A DNA stretch of 64,000 nucleotides from Aptenodytes patagonicus (taxonomy: Eukaryota > Chordata > Aves > Sphenisciformes > Spheniscidae): assembly GCF_965638725.1 (NCBI RefSeq), contig NC_134954.1, forward strand, positions 5,389,001 through 5,453,000, read 5' to 3'. The translations under genes and the position numbers were made by a program. This document shows, piece by piece, positions 1-13,700 of the stretch. The notes beneath the pieces were generated by a model. It worked only from the letters and a program-made list of their open reading frames with translations, did no database searches and was not told the origin of the DNA. How positions within the stretch are numbered: position 1 is the first letter of the stretch; every line of letters starts with the position of its first letter.

Positions 1-119
1 CAGGAGGTTTGGCGAGGCTTTTGTTGAGGCTCCTGCAGGACCACCTTCGCCTCAGCCTCTCCTCTCACGAGCTCCCGTGACCGAGTTTTCAGGCTTTCGG
101 GAGGCGAGGGCGGCTTAGA

Positions 120-1740
120 GGGCCACAGGGAGCGGCGGGGCGGGGGGGGGGGGCCGAGGTCGGTGTCCGCCGTTTGGTGGAACAGGCTCCCCTCCCCAGC
201 CGGCCTGAGCCCGCCCTCACCGCGCGGGGCTGAGGGGCGTGTGGAGACCGGCGGCCGCGGACCCCGGCGGCCGCGCCTCGCCCTCACCCCCGGGGCGGGG
301 AGGGGGCGGCCCCGGGGGCGTCGCGGACCGGCTCGCCCCGAGCACACGGCGGGGAGGGGGCGACCCCCTCCTCCCCGAGAAAAGGCGAACCGCACGTTTT
401 ATTGAGATGTTTCCGTTAGCATTCTCCACAGGACTGTCCCGTGTGTGTGTCCCCCCCCCCGGCCCCGCGGCGTTCTCTCTCCGGGGTCGCATCTCTCCCC
501 GCTCCCCGGAGCAAGCCCCCCCGCTCCGCCGGGTCACGCCAGGTGACACGGCCCCCGCGGCGGCGGCGGCGCCTCCCCCGGGCCGGGGTCCCGGCGGGAG
601 GGGAGCGCGTCCTCCCGCGCGAGAGGGGGCGCTGCCGCCGGCGGGCGCGTTCGGCTCCGCCGCTCCGCCGCCGCCATCTCTTTCTCTGATCTCATGAAGG
701 TGTCGCGCAGGTTCCGCCTGGGCTCGTCATTCAGCCGCCCCGGGCCTGGCGCCGCGGCCCTCGGCCCGCCCCCTCCCGCCCGCCCTCTCTCGCGGTGCCG
801 CCGGCCGGCGTGAGCGGCGACCGCGCTCCCGCCCCGGCTCGTCGGCGGGCGCCGGTTGCCCTCCCCGCCCCTTCCTCCCCTTCCTTCCCCCCCCCCCCTC
901 CCCCCCGCCCCGGCCCCCTCTCCCGCCGGCCGGGCCCCGGAGCGCCGCCGCCGTCGGGGTGTGAGCGGGGCCCGGCGCCGTGCCGGGCCGTCCCCTCGCC
1001 GGCGGGGCCATGGCCGCGAGCGCCAAGCGGAAGCAGGAGGAGAAGCACCTGAAACTGCTGCGGGAGATGAGCAGCCTCCCGCCCAACCGCAAGTGCTTCG
1101 ACTGCGACCAGCGCGGCCCCACCTACACCGACATGACGGTGGGCAGCTTCGTGTGCACCTCCTGCTCCGGCATCCTGTGAGTGCGGGCGGCGGGGGGGCT
1201 TTCGGCTCTATCCCTCCGGCCGGCCCGGGAGCGGGGGAGGGCGGCCTCGGTGCCGGCGGGGTGACCTCCGCCCCTGGCCGGCCTCTGGGCTCGCTTCGCC
1301 CCCGAGGAGACGCCTCTGCTGGGGCGGCGGCGGGGAAGCGAGCCGCTACGCGGGGTGTAGCGCCCCGCCTTTGGTTTCGCCTCGCCGGCCGTTCCCCCCC
1401 CCCCCCCCCCCCCTTGGGTTCGCCCTTCCTCCCTGCCGCAGGGCAGCGCCGGGCGGCTGGCTCAGCCACGTCGGAGGGGAGCAGGCGGGGGGGCTTTCCC
1501 GGGGAGGGGGAGGGAAGGCAGCCGGGAGGCTTTCCCCGGGGGGTATTCCCTAAAAATCCCCGTCGGAGCCCCCGGTCCGGGAGATGGCGGTTGGCGGCCG
1601 GGTGGGTGCGCGCGGGGCCGGCGGGCAGCAGCGGTCCGGAGTTCATCCCGTAGCTGCTCCCGGGGAGGTGTTTCCCTGCACCTAGGGAGTGTGAGCGTTT
1701 GCCTGCGGCACGCACGTGAAGGGGGGGAGCACCCCCCCAA
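120..1740. promoter_or_regulatory. AGFG1: CpG island covering the AGFG1 promoter, 5' UTR, exon 1 and start of intron 1
   Basis: This stretch is extremely GC- and CpG-rich and lies against AT-rich flanking DNA. It holds several GC-box-like ggggcgg/ccgccc motifs, and YY1-like matches at about 671-679 (gccgccatc) and 1582-1590 (agatggcgg). No TATA box is obvious, as expected for a housekeeping promoter. The transcription start cannot be fixed from sequence. Long reading frames on both strands here reflect base composition and are not annotated as genes. A run of about 20 C at 1394-1413 and a G run near 139-151 could be length-variable or assembly-sensitive. Confidence 0.85.
1010..1176 (+). CDS. 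AGFG1: AGFG1 coding exon 1
   Basis: Encodes residues 1-55 and two bases of codon 56, including all four zinc-binding cysteines of the ArfGAP finger. The donor is gtgagt at 1177. The 5' UTR extends upstream for an unknown length. Confidence 0.96.
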
Positions 1741-4700
1741 CCACCACCCCCCCGGAAATCACCGAAGGTGTGGTTAATGAAACAAGTGCTTGGGGAATAC
1801 TTTTGGAAAGGGAAGGGGGCACATGGCTGAACAGTTCACTTTCGTGACAGTCTTGAAGACGTGGGGGAGGCTAGCCCTCTCGTGAATACCGAGTTTAACG
1901 GTTAAAAATCTTTCTTTAATGTTAACTTAAATCACCAGCCTAGCCTTTCGTGTATTAAATTATGCTTGGTAGCAGTTTGCAAGACGGCTCTCTAAACTCT
2001 AGCTTAGAGCATAAGCTCTAGCCTTAAGAGTTTAATATACTTGATCGGAAAAGTAGTAGAAGGTTTTTTCTTACATCTATGACTTCCTACAAACTATATA
2101 TATAAACCTTAGAAAGGGGTTGGCTCTGATAAAGTGGATTGCATTTTTCCTGTTCCTCATTCCTTCATGGGCCTTCCCCCCTACTCCTCCTCCCTCTTCC
2201 ACCCTTCCTCCTCCGCGATAGCGTGTATGAAACTAAGAGTTGAGATCAGTCGGTTCTGAATTTCAGTTACATATATGTAACTTGGGTAGAAAAACCCCTA
2301 CTGTCTTCAGCGTTGCCGTTTCTGTAGCTAAATGTTTGCTTTATGTTTCTGTGGCATTGTGCTTATGGAATGGAGCAGAATCAAAGAGTGGCCAAAGTAA
2401 GTAATAAATAGTATGTCAAAGGATACAGATTCGTGTTTGTAAGGGTTAGAGTTCATAAAAGGTATTCAGGAGCCTGAACTAATTTCTGTCCCCTTACTAA
2501 GAAGGACTAAGTACCCCACACAGGCCTTCCAAGTAAGGTCTGGTGTTTTAGAACAAAGTTGGTAATTATATTGAGATTCAAACCAAAGCAAACATGTTAG
2601 TTCTGTGCTGAATTTACATGGAACAAGCTGCCTTTTATACTACTAGACAGCTAATTAGTCTTGGGGTTTTTTTTTCCCTTCTTCTACTTTGTGTAGATTT
2701 TTCGAACAGGCTTGACGCAAATACAGAAAATACATTCAGGTTGTGGAACTGAAAAGAGACTCTAGTTTTTGATATATACATGCTACTTAATCAGGCAGCT
2801 CTGGCTATTGTTTGCTCTGTTAGCAAACTGTTATTTGTGCTGGCATGTGAAACTATTTTAAGCTACTGCACAGAGCTTATTTAGTGGTTGCACATGTTCT
2901 TACTGGTTAAACTGACAGCACGATAAAACCGCTCCATGAGAATATTTTCCTTCATTTTTCAGGCTTCTTGACCTTAATAGACAAATATATCATGAGTGCT
3001 GCTGAGATGTTTAGCATGGGTTCAGTAGGATTTGTTCCCTTTATCTGTTGGCTGGGAGGTATGGGCTACTAAAGTCCATAGTCCAATTTACAGTAGCCAA
3101 AAGGATGTACATGCAGCAAAACAGCTAATAAGCAGGGGACAGCTGTCACTTGCTGTTAAGTTGGCCATCATTTGGATGTTAACATGCTTAAAGGAGGAAG
3201 ACTTTTTCTAAAGAACAGTTGTTAATGTATTCTAATAAAATGCAAATAGCTCTTTCATTCTAAATATGCAGTGTTTTTGTGTTGCTATAAAAAAGAAACT
3301 GCAAACAACACTTTTAGTTGTTACAGCTAGTAATACCTACGCTTAAAGCTGGAGTAAAGGACTGTTAAGAGGACTTAAAGCTTTCTTCCGAAATAAACTT
3401 GGGCTCATTCTTTCATGTTGACTTGGAAATGCTTTCTTAAATCGTGTGTGCAAGATCATATGTATTGGTTAACACCTTAGAACCTAGCCAGTGGGATATT
3501 TTTGTTAGTGATGAGACTTAGTGTAGAGATAGGTCATGTCTGTTTCATAACTAGAAACTCTTATTTTTAACACTTCTATCGGAATAGTCCTTCATACAAC
3601 TTGTTTATTTCCAAATGCTTTTCACTGTAGAATTCCACAGTGGAGGGAAATTACTTGGGAAGAAACCACATAATGGCAAATAAGTGTAAAAGTACTGCTG
3701 ATTCTGGAGTGCCTAATGGCTGCTTGCATTCTACCTCATAATACTTGCTTTACTGTAAGGCTTTAATAATCTTATTACTTCATCTTGTTTGTATGCTATG
3801 TGAATGACTTGCATTGCTTCTTGTTTTAATTATTTTTTTTTCTTATCTGGTACGGGAAGGACTCTTGGAGTCGAGTAGACCAGTTTTTTCAAGTATGAAG
3901 TGCCCAATGCAAGATTAAAATACTAGTACATTAACAAGTCTCCTTCAGAAAGGTTGCTCGATTAATTAAAAGTGGTTGCTAACATCGGTATCATCTTAGA
4001 CAGGAGTGCTGTTCTAGATACAGTTTACTCTTAACTTTTTAAATCTGAAGTCTAATTTTTTTTTTCCCAAGTTTTCTGAAGTGTTTTTTCATTGTCCTGG
4101 CAAGGACAGTTTATTCAAACCCAAAACCTTCATTCTGGATCCATCATTAATTTCCACTAATGATTCCATGTGTAGAAAGAGAGCGATGCTATTTATTACT
4201 AGATACAGCGTTAAAAACCTACCATTTTCTTAACTGTTTCCAAAAATAGTATGTCTAGCTTGTTCCAAGTACTGCTAAAAATGATGAGAGAACTAGCGAC
4301 TTTGCTAAAAAAATCTGTTTCCGACTTTAATGTTGAAGGTGAGTCTTAAAGTACAAGTAACATAGAGGAGGGCCTTTTCTGTAATACCTAGGTTTTAAGT
4401 TTTCTCATCAGATTGGGTTTACCAGAGCAAGAGTTTCGCTGTACAAAATGGTGCATGCAGGAGAAAGTTCATGGGTAGTGGAGTGGATAGTGGCTTCCTC
4501 GTAACATACCTCTGCTTGTCCCGTGTTTAAATTCTCTTCATGTGGAAAAAAGCACACTAGCATCACACAAGCTGTGCCTAATTCAACTCTTTGGTGTTGG
4601 ACAAGAATATAGAATATGTGGAAATACACACACAACCTTTTCTTCCCCGAGGGTGGGAGGAGGTGCTGTGAAGGAGCAGTCTTCTCAGGTCAAGTATTAC

Positions 4701-7700
4701 GGTAATGCAAAACGAGAAGACTTCTCTTTATCATAGCAAAACCGCATCTCGGGAAATGTTGGCAGAGAGATTCTTTTGGTTTGACAGAAGTCCTTTGATT
4801 CAAAGGATTATGTTGGTAGCTATGTCCATTGTCTTTCTGGATGCTACCGTGTGTCCTGCTGACAGTGACATCCTTCCCTTTGTCTTATCAAATGCCTCTT
4901 TGCCTTGCTTCTCAGCTGTCTCTGCGTATCTTTGCTTTCAAGCGCTTCTGTACCACTCCTGGTCAGCCTGCTCCTAACTTCTATAAAATTAACCTGTTTT
5001 TAAATTCTCGAATGGAAAATATTCCTGTTTGACTAAGAGTCCACTTCCGCAAGTTTTGTACTATAGAAATTTTTTATTTAATCTTGACTTTTTTTTTTTA
5101 GTATCTGCTGATGTGATGATTAGGACACTCCTTCTACCCTCTCCCTCACTGCTGCCCTCTTTACTCCCTCCCTTCCAACGCACTGAGGAAGTCTCTTGTT
5201 CAGATGTTTGCACTTCTGGCTTGTGTCAGGAAGGAACAACAAAGAATGTTTAGAACATATGGTTACTGTGGGGAATGCTAAAGTCCTTTTATGCTATTTC
5301 TTACCATTATTGGCTCATGTGGCCTTCTTTTGGCTGCTTATAATATTCCCAGTTGAAATTTTAAATTTAAAATTTTCCTGGGTAAGGGACTTCTGTATCA
5401 GCCAGATTGGAGTATTTGATGGCAGATACTAGTAACAAACCAAAAAATAAATCTTTGCAATGGTAGTGAATTATTGTCCCTTTCCCCAAAAGAAGTTTTG
5501 CAAAAATTAAAATGGTCTAAACAAACAGTGTTAGAGTGAAGGTGATTCTGGCTGTGTTGGCATGACTTTCCAGTCCTTTTTTTCCTTCGGAGCGTGTTTG
5601 GAAAATGTCTCCGTGTGTTATGTGCGTGTGTGTGTATGTGTTTGTATTTTTAAGGGTATTTCCTATATTACTGTATTTCTTGTTTTCAGTGTCATGGCTG
5701 GAGAGCAAAGGAAATGTCTATACCACAGTGAATACTCTGCAGTTCAGAAAGGATGTTTGTGTGTTTTTGTAAGAAAAAAGTTAAATTAACCTTGACTGTG
5801 CTTCTAAATGTGTATGTGAGCCTTTTGCTGTTAAAAATAAATGAGCTTGTGAGATGGTGGAGGGTCTCCGGGGAGGTCTACAAGTATCAGGAATGGCCAG
5901 TACTGCTTATATTCTCTTTTGCTAATAACAATAGCATAGAAATAATAATGAACGCTGTGACACTGGCTTTTCTAAAGCTTGTTCTCCAGACACCTGGGGA
6001 TGGTAGGGTGCTCTGTGATGGCTTGGCATTTGACTTGCCTCATTAACTTCCTGCGTCTTAAGGGATCAGATTTTGCTGGCTTAGACTTGAGATCACACTA
6101 GAATCTGATACAGGGGGACATTAGTGGTGTTGAGTAGCCGTCTGCCCACCGTTCCTCCCACGGAAGTGGCCCTCTATGCCAGCAGAACCCACTCTTTAAA
6201 TATTTCTTTTTTTTTTTTTCCTCCCAGCCCTGGCCTTTGCTGACAACTTTGCTGATATTTGTTTGAGATGAATGCAGGAATGGCTGCTCTGCCAACAATC
6301 ACAAGTTCAACCATAATTTGCTGCTAAATTATGTTAGTAACAAATGCTCAGTGCTCGTTGACAGCGTTTTGAATGTTTAATGTTTCAATTGCCAGACTTC
6401 AGATTCTTTTGTCAGTGGCCTTAAAGCTTCCTTTGTTTGCGAGAGCACCAGTTTTAACAATGCTCTCTGAAGAACGGAGATCTCCGTTCTGCTCGTGTTC
6501 TCTGTAGCTGCCCCTATGATAGCCTGTGTCGCTGGAAGCTTGGACTGATTCAATGGAGGGTCAGTGGAGGATAGTCTCATAGCTGGAAGTTCTGGTCACA
6601 GTGCTATTCCACAGAAATAACCATTGCTGAGCATGAAGAAGCTGGCAGTGATGAGTGGGACCTACGTGTGGGACGTTCTGGCTATGGTGTGCCGGGTAAA
6701 TGCAGATGGCAGAATAGTCTTACTTGGTCATCCTTCCCAAGGGCCTCTTAGGAGATCACTGCCATCTGGATTAAGTGCTGAGGTAGCGCTTGGTTGCTGT
6801 CTTCAGGAACTCTGTAGCAGAGAAAGGAGTAACTGGCACAGCTGCACGGGTGCAGGTTGCAAATATTTGTTCAGGGACAATTTAAATTTAGGCATTATTA
6901 ATTTGGACTAAGGGACTATAATCCTTTTTGTCTCCTGTTAAATAGGGAATATTGTAAAGTATTAGAACTGTGCAAAACACTTGTCAAATACATGGAAAGA
7001 AACAAAGCAAGTGGTAGATACAGTTTTCCTATAAAAAGGTTTGTTAATTCCTCACAAGGGATAATTGTACTTGGCTGTCTACCAGTAAGCTTCCCTCATA
7101 TGTAGATGAGTTGTTTGTGAATCGTTTGGGTTATCAAGTAATCTCTGTAGGTAAGGAAGGGTATAAAGTATCTTAGGATTTTGAAGTAAGAGTTGCTTTA
7201 GTACTTAGGCTTGGTTCTCGAGCTCTTCTTCATAAATCCCCCAACTGCTCTGTTTTAGGGAGATTCTAGTCAGTTCATGGGTATAATGTTATTGAAAGTG
7301 GCTCATGCTAGTTAGAAATCATAAAAAAAAAAAATAGGGTTTTAGCTGTTCTAATGGTAGAATCAAAGTAATTTATCTAAGGAACATAATGCATATGTTT
7401 TGGGTTGTATTTGTATGCTGTATAATGTAGCCTCTTGTCTATTCCTTGTTCCAGTCTGACTTCTTATACTGCTTTAGCATAAGAGGAGGCTTTTCATAGG
7501 CTTCCCCCCACCCCTTGCCATGTTAAATAAACATAAAAATTACATGTATGTATAGTACTGCAGCTTGATGGTTAACTTTGTATTTATGACTATTAACTTT
7601 GTATTTATGACTATTAAAGTTATGTTCAGGATTTCCAATTTTCCTGGACCACCAATGTGGCGACATGCTCTCTTTAATAATGCAAGACATCTGACGCTTC

Positions 7701-10700
7701 TGTGTTGTGATTTGACCTTTAGGAGTGGAGCATGTCTCCCTCCTTTAGCAGGAGGGTGTAAAAGACATGAGAATTCATCTTATCCCACGTCATGGATATA
7801 ATGTGTAAATCGGTGAACTTTATAACCTGAACCTTAAAACTCTAGAGCAGGCTTCACTGGAGAGAGGGGCACATAGGATGTCTCTAGTTAGGCTAAACAA
7901 AATCTAGTCTATGCTTTAAGTACATTTAATATTGCTGCTTAACAGAACTGAAGACGCTCATGTAAATGCTTTGAAGAGCCCTAGTAGATCAGTGTAGAGT
8001 AGGTACTGCTTAAATAACTTGTGCAGTGCCTTTAAATTGCAAACACAGGTACAATATAACACTTAAGCTATACTTCTTGTAAAAATTAGTTTCCAGCAGA
8101 AGATAGTGTGAAAGTTTAGATGTACTACCTGTGCTGGAAAACATGTGAATGTGTTAGTGAATAACCCTAGCTTTTAAAATATCATTAAATCATTTACAAG
8201 TATCTAACCATGCATCTTTCTTAATTAATAGGAGGAGAGTACATTGAACAGACTAAGGTAGACAGAACTACTTTTATACTTACTGTAAAAGCAAGGGACA
8301 GTGATTGTCACATAACGTTTGATGGAGCATATTTATGTGACGTGCCAGGTGGATGCCAACTTTTTTCTATGCTGTCACTTAATATGTGATTCTACAGTGT
8401 CGCTTAGTGAAATGTAATCACATGCACAGACCAAGAAGGTGTTTAAAAAAAAAAACCCCAGACAAACAAAAACTCAAACAACCTAACCTAATACTAGAAC
8501 CAGCTCTGAAACAATGAATTTTAACTGCATAGAACTCTTACAGATTTTTTTGAAGTTGTATCATCTTAAAATGAGTATTTACTTCAGAAGAAATCTTGGA
8601 TAATAATACAGTATTTTAATAAGTGTTGTTTATTTGTGATGTAGATGTGGATTTGGTTTACAACTAGATGAAAGATGTTAAACTGTTAATTTCAATTTAC
8701 CATGGAATTTAAACATTTTGAGACAAGAAATTAATTTGCTGATGGTTGAGTTGAATAAACTATCTTGAAACCTCTCTCACTAACGTTAATAAAACTACTT
8801 CTGCCTTCTTGTCGAGGTGCTGAACCATGGAGTCTAATTTTAGACGCTCGGAATTGAAAAATTTGCTTAAGCAAAGAGCATTCTGTAAAATTAATTCTCA
8901 TATGCCAATAGGTTTGTATGAGACTTCTGTTTTTAAGGTACTCTTAAGTTCATTGCATTTCTTGGCAGAATACAATTAACTGTTTATTTTTATCCAACTG
9001 TTTCAAACATTGAGTGTCTTAAATCTGTTTTTTAGTGAGACTTAGGCTAAAATGTTACTGCTTAGTGTTCTAATAAGTATCCAACTTTTAACTAAAAATG
9101 TGCAGTTTTTTAACACAGGATCAGAATTGTCTTCTTACAGGTCCAGTGTGAATTTACGTGTCAAGGTGAATTTGCAAGCTAAATGCACTGATTTTTTTTC
9201 CCCATTATACTTACTCAGAAACTCAAAGTGCTAAAAATATTCTTTAAAAGTTGAGCAGAAAGCATTAATATTGGGAACATCAGATTTTTGTCATTTGCTG
9301 TTTTGATGGATAACAATTTAATTTATAGCTAGTGTTCTTGGAAGACTACTAGTCTTCTTAAATTGGATGTCAGTGATTTTTTTGTTTTGTTTTTTTAATT
9401 CCTAAAAGCAGTCTGAACCAAATTTATAATTAAAGCAAAGTAACAAATACGAGCAATAAAGCTAACTCTTACCACTTGATTTGTCAGCAATTTGTTAGCC
9501 CTGTATTACATCCCTGGAAAGTTTCCCCCAACTTCCTTTCTGGAAACTTTCTTCTCATATACATAACCACAGAATTTTGTGTTCTGTGATATCTCATAGT
9601 TAATGTATATTCATTTTTTTTTTTAAGATGGTATCACAAAAATCCAGGCCTGATTAGCTTGAGTGTTAAACTAACCCCATTGTATTGCCTGAGTTAGTGT
9701 CTCCGCTGTTTGGCATACGTGGGATGTAATGTTCTTGTTTCCATTGAGCGAAACACGGCTTGATTTTAAGTATTTGTGGGCAAAAGCAGTGGTTAGCATG
9801 TATTTAAAGAAAGAGTTTGAAAAGAAAGAAAGCTTTTTCTTATACTGGCACTGTTGCTCAGCAGGATTTTTCTCTGTGCTTGCAGGTTTTGACTGAACTG
9901 GGTTTGACAATGTCAGGCTTTGGCAGCGCAAGTGACTTGAGTTTCTGTTAGCTCTGCTGCAGCAGCCTGGCGTGGATGTGAGAATGGTGCCAATCTTTGC
10001 TTAAGGCAGAGCTGGTGGAGTTTTGAGCGATTGCATTAGTAATGGTATCTCTCAGTTGAGAGCACAATAACAACATTGTCTTTTTGCTTTTGTTGCTGTT
10101 ACTTGTGTAGTGTTCAGGAGGAGGAAGACAGACCTGTGGATGGAGGGACAAAAAGCAAACTAGAAAAAGATGCTGGGAGGAAACAGGAAATGTAGATTAA
10201 AGCAAGAGAAAAAGAATCTGAGCTGGGGAGTTTAGCTTGAAGAAATCTAGTCATTGGGTAGAAGCTGTAGTAAGAATAGGTTAAAGTGAGGCAGGAGTTG
10301 GAGGGAAAGAAAACTGCAACAGAGGGGCCCAGGACTGAGAGATGAAGGGTAGGGGCAAGGGTGAGCAAGTTTGGGGAAGCAGTTCAGCATTTAAAAGAAG
10401 TCTAATGTTTTCATAAATTTGTATAGAAAGGGTCAGAGTGAGTTTGCATGTGCAGTTACAAACATTGGTCTCCCCTAAAGCTCAATTATTTGACTTTGCA
10501 TGCTGAACGTTATTTTGAGACAAGCTTACACAGCCTGAAGTTGTATGGCAGTACCAAAATGAGCGCATGGCTCATCCAAAAAGGTGGCTCCTGGGTTTAA
10601 AACTGACTGACTTATGGTTGTAATATTAAAAGCGATTGTATGATGACAGATTTCCTGAATACTGACTAAATACTTCTTGCTTCTTCTTTTAGACGGGGCT

Positions 10701-13700
10701 TGAATCCACCCCACAGGGTGAAGTCAATTTCAATGACTACTTTCACACAACAGGAAATAGAATTTCTGCAGAAACATGGAAATGAAGTAAGTATTATTTG
10801 GAGAATATCAAGTGTATTTAGCACTTTAATATTAAACTTTAAAACACTACTTAAGGGAAACTTGATTCCCCCCCCCCTAGCAAAAAGTAGACAGAAGTCT
10901 TTTGAAGCCAACATCATTTGAAGTGATGCTTCTAAAGAGCTCTTTTCACTTAGGTAGCTGATCATCGTGTTATTGCCCAACCCAGACAATCTAGATTCAC
11001 GTGATCAGTGTTTCTGAATTGGGTTTTCTTTTGCGTAAGGCAATATGCATCTCTTTTTTTTTTTCTTGCAAGCCCAGATCTTGAGACTGACTGCAGCAGT
11101 GTTTCCTGAAAGAGCATATCGTGACAAAAATGAATTTGTTGCTTGTAGCTGCGTTTCTTCAGAGTAGGTGTCAGAAAGTCTTCTAGTAGTTCCAGTTGCC
11201 TCTTTCTTTAGTGAAAGTATATCAATGTTGAAGTTTCTTGAAGAGAGGAAGGAAAGGGAGAATTTTTTTCCTCTAAGGGTTGTTATCTAATAAGTGTCTG
11301 TATGTTTAGAGTGCCTTGGGTTAGCTTTGAAGACAAAAAGTTCTAGTGTACTGCCTTTTTGTTCTTTTTAATAGATGAAAACTAAATCTGAGGCAAATGT
11401 TGGATTGGCTCTGTGGGGGCACACAGAGCATGTAAACCCTGGTTGTGGCTATTGCTGTCTTCAATTTGAGGATGAAGTTTGTATTTTAATACCATACTAT
11501 AGCATTGAGGATTTTAGAGGCAGCTTTTGCTTCTGTTCTGAAATAGAAAAAGTTCCATTTCACTTTGATTGGATCTGTATGCTGTTTTAGTAGAACTATT
11601 GATTGTAGGCTACAGAGCATCTTATCAACATGTTCTTGTGAAGCTTTGTGGGGATAAATCCCATCATTAGCTAAAATGCTGATACTTAACTTTCTTAAAC
11701 TTGGCCCTTTCATAACTGTCAGGTTGAAGAATGAAAATGGAAGTAGCAATTTCTTTTTCTGTCCTGGTAAATATGTGTTATTTGTTGAAATGACTGTTAG
11801 TGGATGATTCCTCTAGACAGAGCTGGAGCAAGGCCTAATCTCTTCCAGACATTACAAAAAACTCTTAATGGCTTTGACTAGGTTTTTTTTAAATTGTTTT
11901 GGCATGTTAAAGCTGTATAACATTGCGTATATATGTATATACATATACGTGTGTATATATCGTAGAATCATAGAATAGTTTGGGTTGGAAGGGACCTGTA
12001 AAGGTCATCTAGTCCAACCCTCCTGCCATGGGCAGGGACATCTTCAACTAGATCAGATACATATATGTGTATATATGTATATACATGTATGTGTGTATAT
12101 ATGTATAGCATATTGCTGACTTTTTGCATAGGCAGAATAATAAAGAATCTTTCGTGGGTTCAGATACAGTGTGTTGGAGTCTCTTTCCATAAGATTAGAT
12201 TGTAAACTCCAGCTTTGCTTTAAGCTTCACAGTTGTAAAGGAAAATGTGCGTGTGTGTGTGTCCCTCCCTCCCCGCATCTTTTAATTTAAGTTTTTCACT
12301 GAATCTGCAACGGCTGGAGAATGCTACCAGTTTCATTTTTCACTAATCTGAAACCTTAAGTGATCCCTGCTCAGTTGATTAGTGTAGTTGTCCTTCTCGT
12401 TAGAGACCTGACTAGTCTCCCAATCATAATGATTTAGTTGAGACAATTTATTATTGACATTAAAAAAAAGTTCACACATCTCTGCAATGCTATACCGTGT
12501 TTCACAAGCAGGGGTCTTTGTGTTTGTAGTACTTACTCCTCTAAAGTATTGCAATGATTTACATGAGCTACCTCAAAATGAAGATGTGCTCCTGAGTTTA
12601 GTTTTGGGTTGTTGGATAGCAGTGCATTAGAATTACTTAATTCCAAAGTAACACTGAATAGATACTTGTAATTGCAGATGGTAGATTTAACAGGTGCTCA
12701 AAAACTGAAGTGATATTGTTTTAAACGCTGTTAGAAGTTTAAAACTTAATTAAACATGTTTTCACTTTGTCATGCTGTATGTTGCAGTAGTTAAATAAGC
12801 ATTTTGCTTTCTCTTGTTGGTATTGGACTTTGTCTTATCTGCAGGTGAGTATTCCAAAGTGTTGGGCAGATGAAGTTCATCTGACCTCACAAAAAACCTT
12901 CTTTGCTTAGCTTGCTCTTCAGCATAGGTGGCTCTTGTGTATATATTAAGAAATGAAATTTTCTAGGATAAACTTGTTCAAACATGGAACTGTCCAACAT
13001 TTTAGAATGTGGACATGTGAAACAAAGTACAGTTACTGAATGGTTTGGATATGGTAACATTCAGTTGTTTTAGTTCTGCAGCTATTTATATTAAAAAACC
13101 CTCAACTTTTTGCAATCTGGTATGTTTAACTTACATTTTTCTGAAGCTTGTAAAATACTTCATTCTCACTTTGCCCTCCCAGTCTTTCTCTGACATGGCC
13201 AAGGCCTCTGTGGCAAGCTTTCTTGCTTCCAAATGAGTAGATCACGGTGTACAATAGGGAACTTGTTCTGAATAGAAAGGAAAATAGCAAGAAAGCTTCC
13301 CTGAGATAAGGTAGTTATTAAGGTGGTGAGTTGTTGTTAGAGGAAGTAGTTTTCCACTCTCCTTCAAAGAGTATTTTTAAGGTCAATGTATTGCATGAGG
13401 TTGAGGTTCTCTTAAAAAAAAAAAAAAAAAAAAAAAATTCCTAGTCTCTGAAATAGTAACTTTTTTCCCCAGTTGTCACAAATGGCCATCTTTGTGGCAC
13501 ACTTGGGTAAAACACTCAGTTACTTAAAGGCTTCCACAAAACGGCTGCTTTTGGAAGAGAGCTTCTCTTCAGGTGTGAGACACCATCTCCTTCCCTGTAT
13601 ATACACCTCCAAGGAATGTCTTTCTGGCACAGGTAACTTGAACTTTTTTTTGATGAGTTTTTACTGCTTCAAATACAGTAAGAAGATTTAAATCTGTATT

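Noticed and set aside
980-1009. Upstream in-frame GTG extension of AGFG1
   Set aside because: The ATG at 1010 has a strong Kozak context and matches the known N-terminus MAASAKRKQEEKH, so no non-AUG extension is needed.
534-1715. 393-codon open frame on the minus strand, and other long frames in the first 1.7 kb
   Set aside because: They lie in a CpG island opposite AGFG1 exon 1. Composition is Arg/Pro/Gly-rich with no domain, as expected from GC-rich DNA that lacks stop codons.
13414-13437. Poly(A) run as the tail of a processed pseudogene
   Set aside because: No coding-like or CR1 body is recognisable on either side, so it is listed only as a homopolymer.
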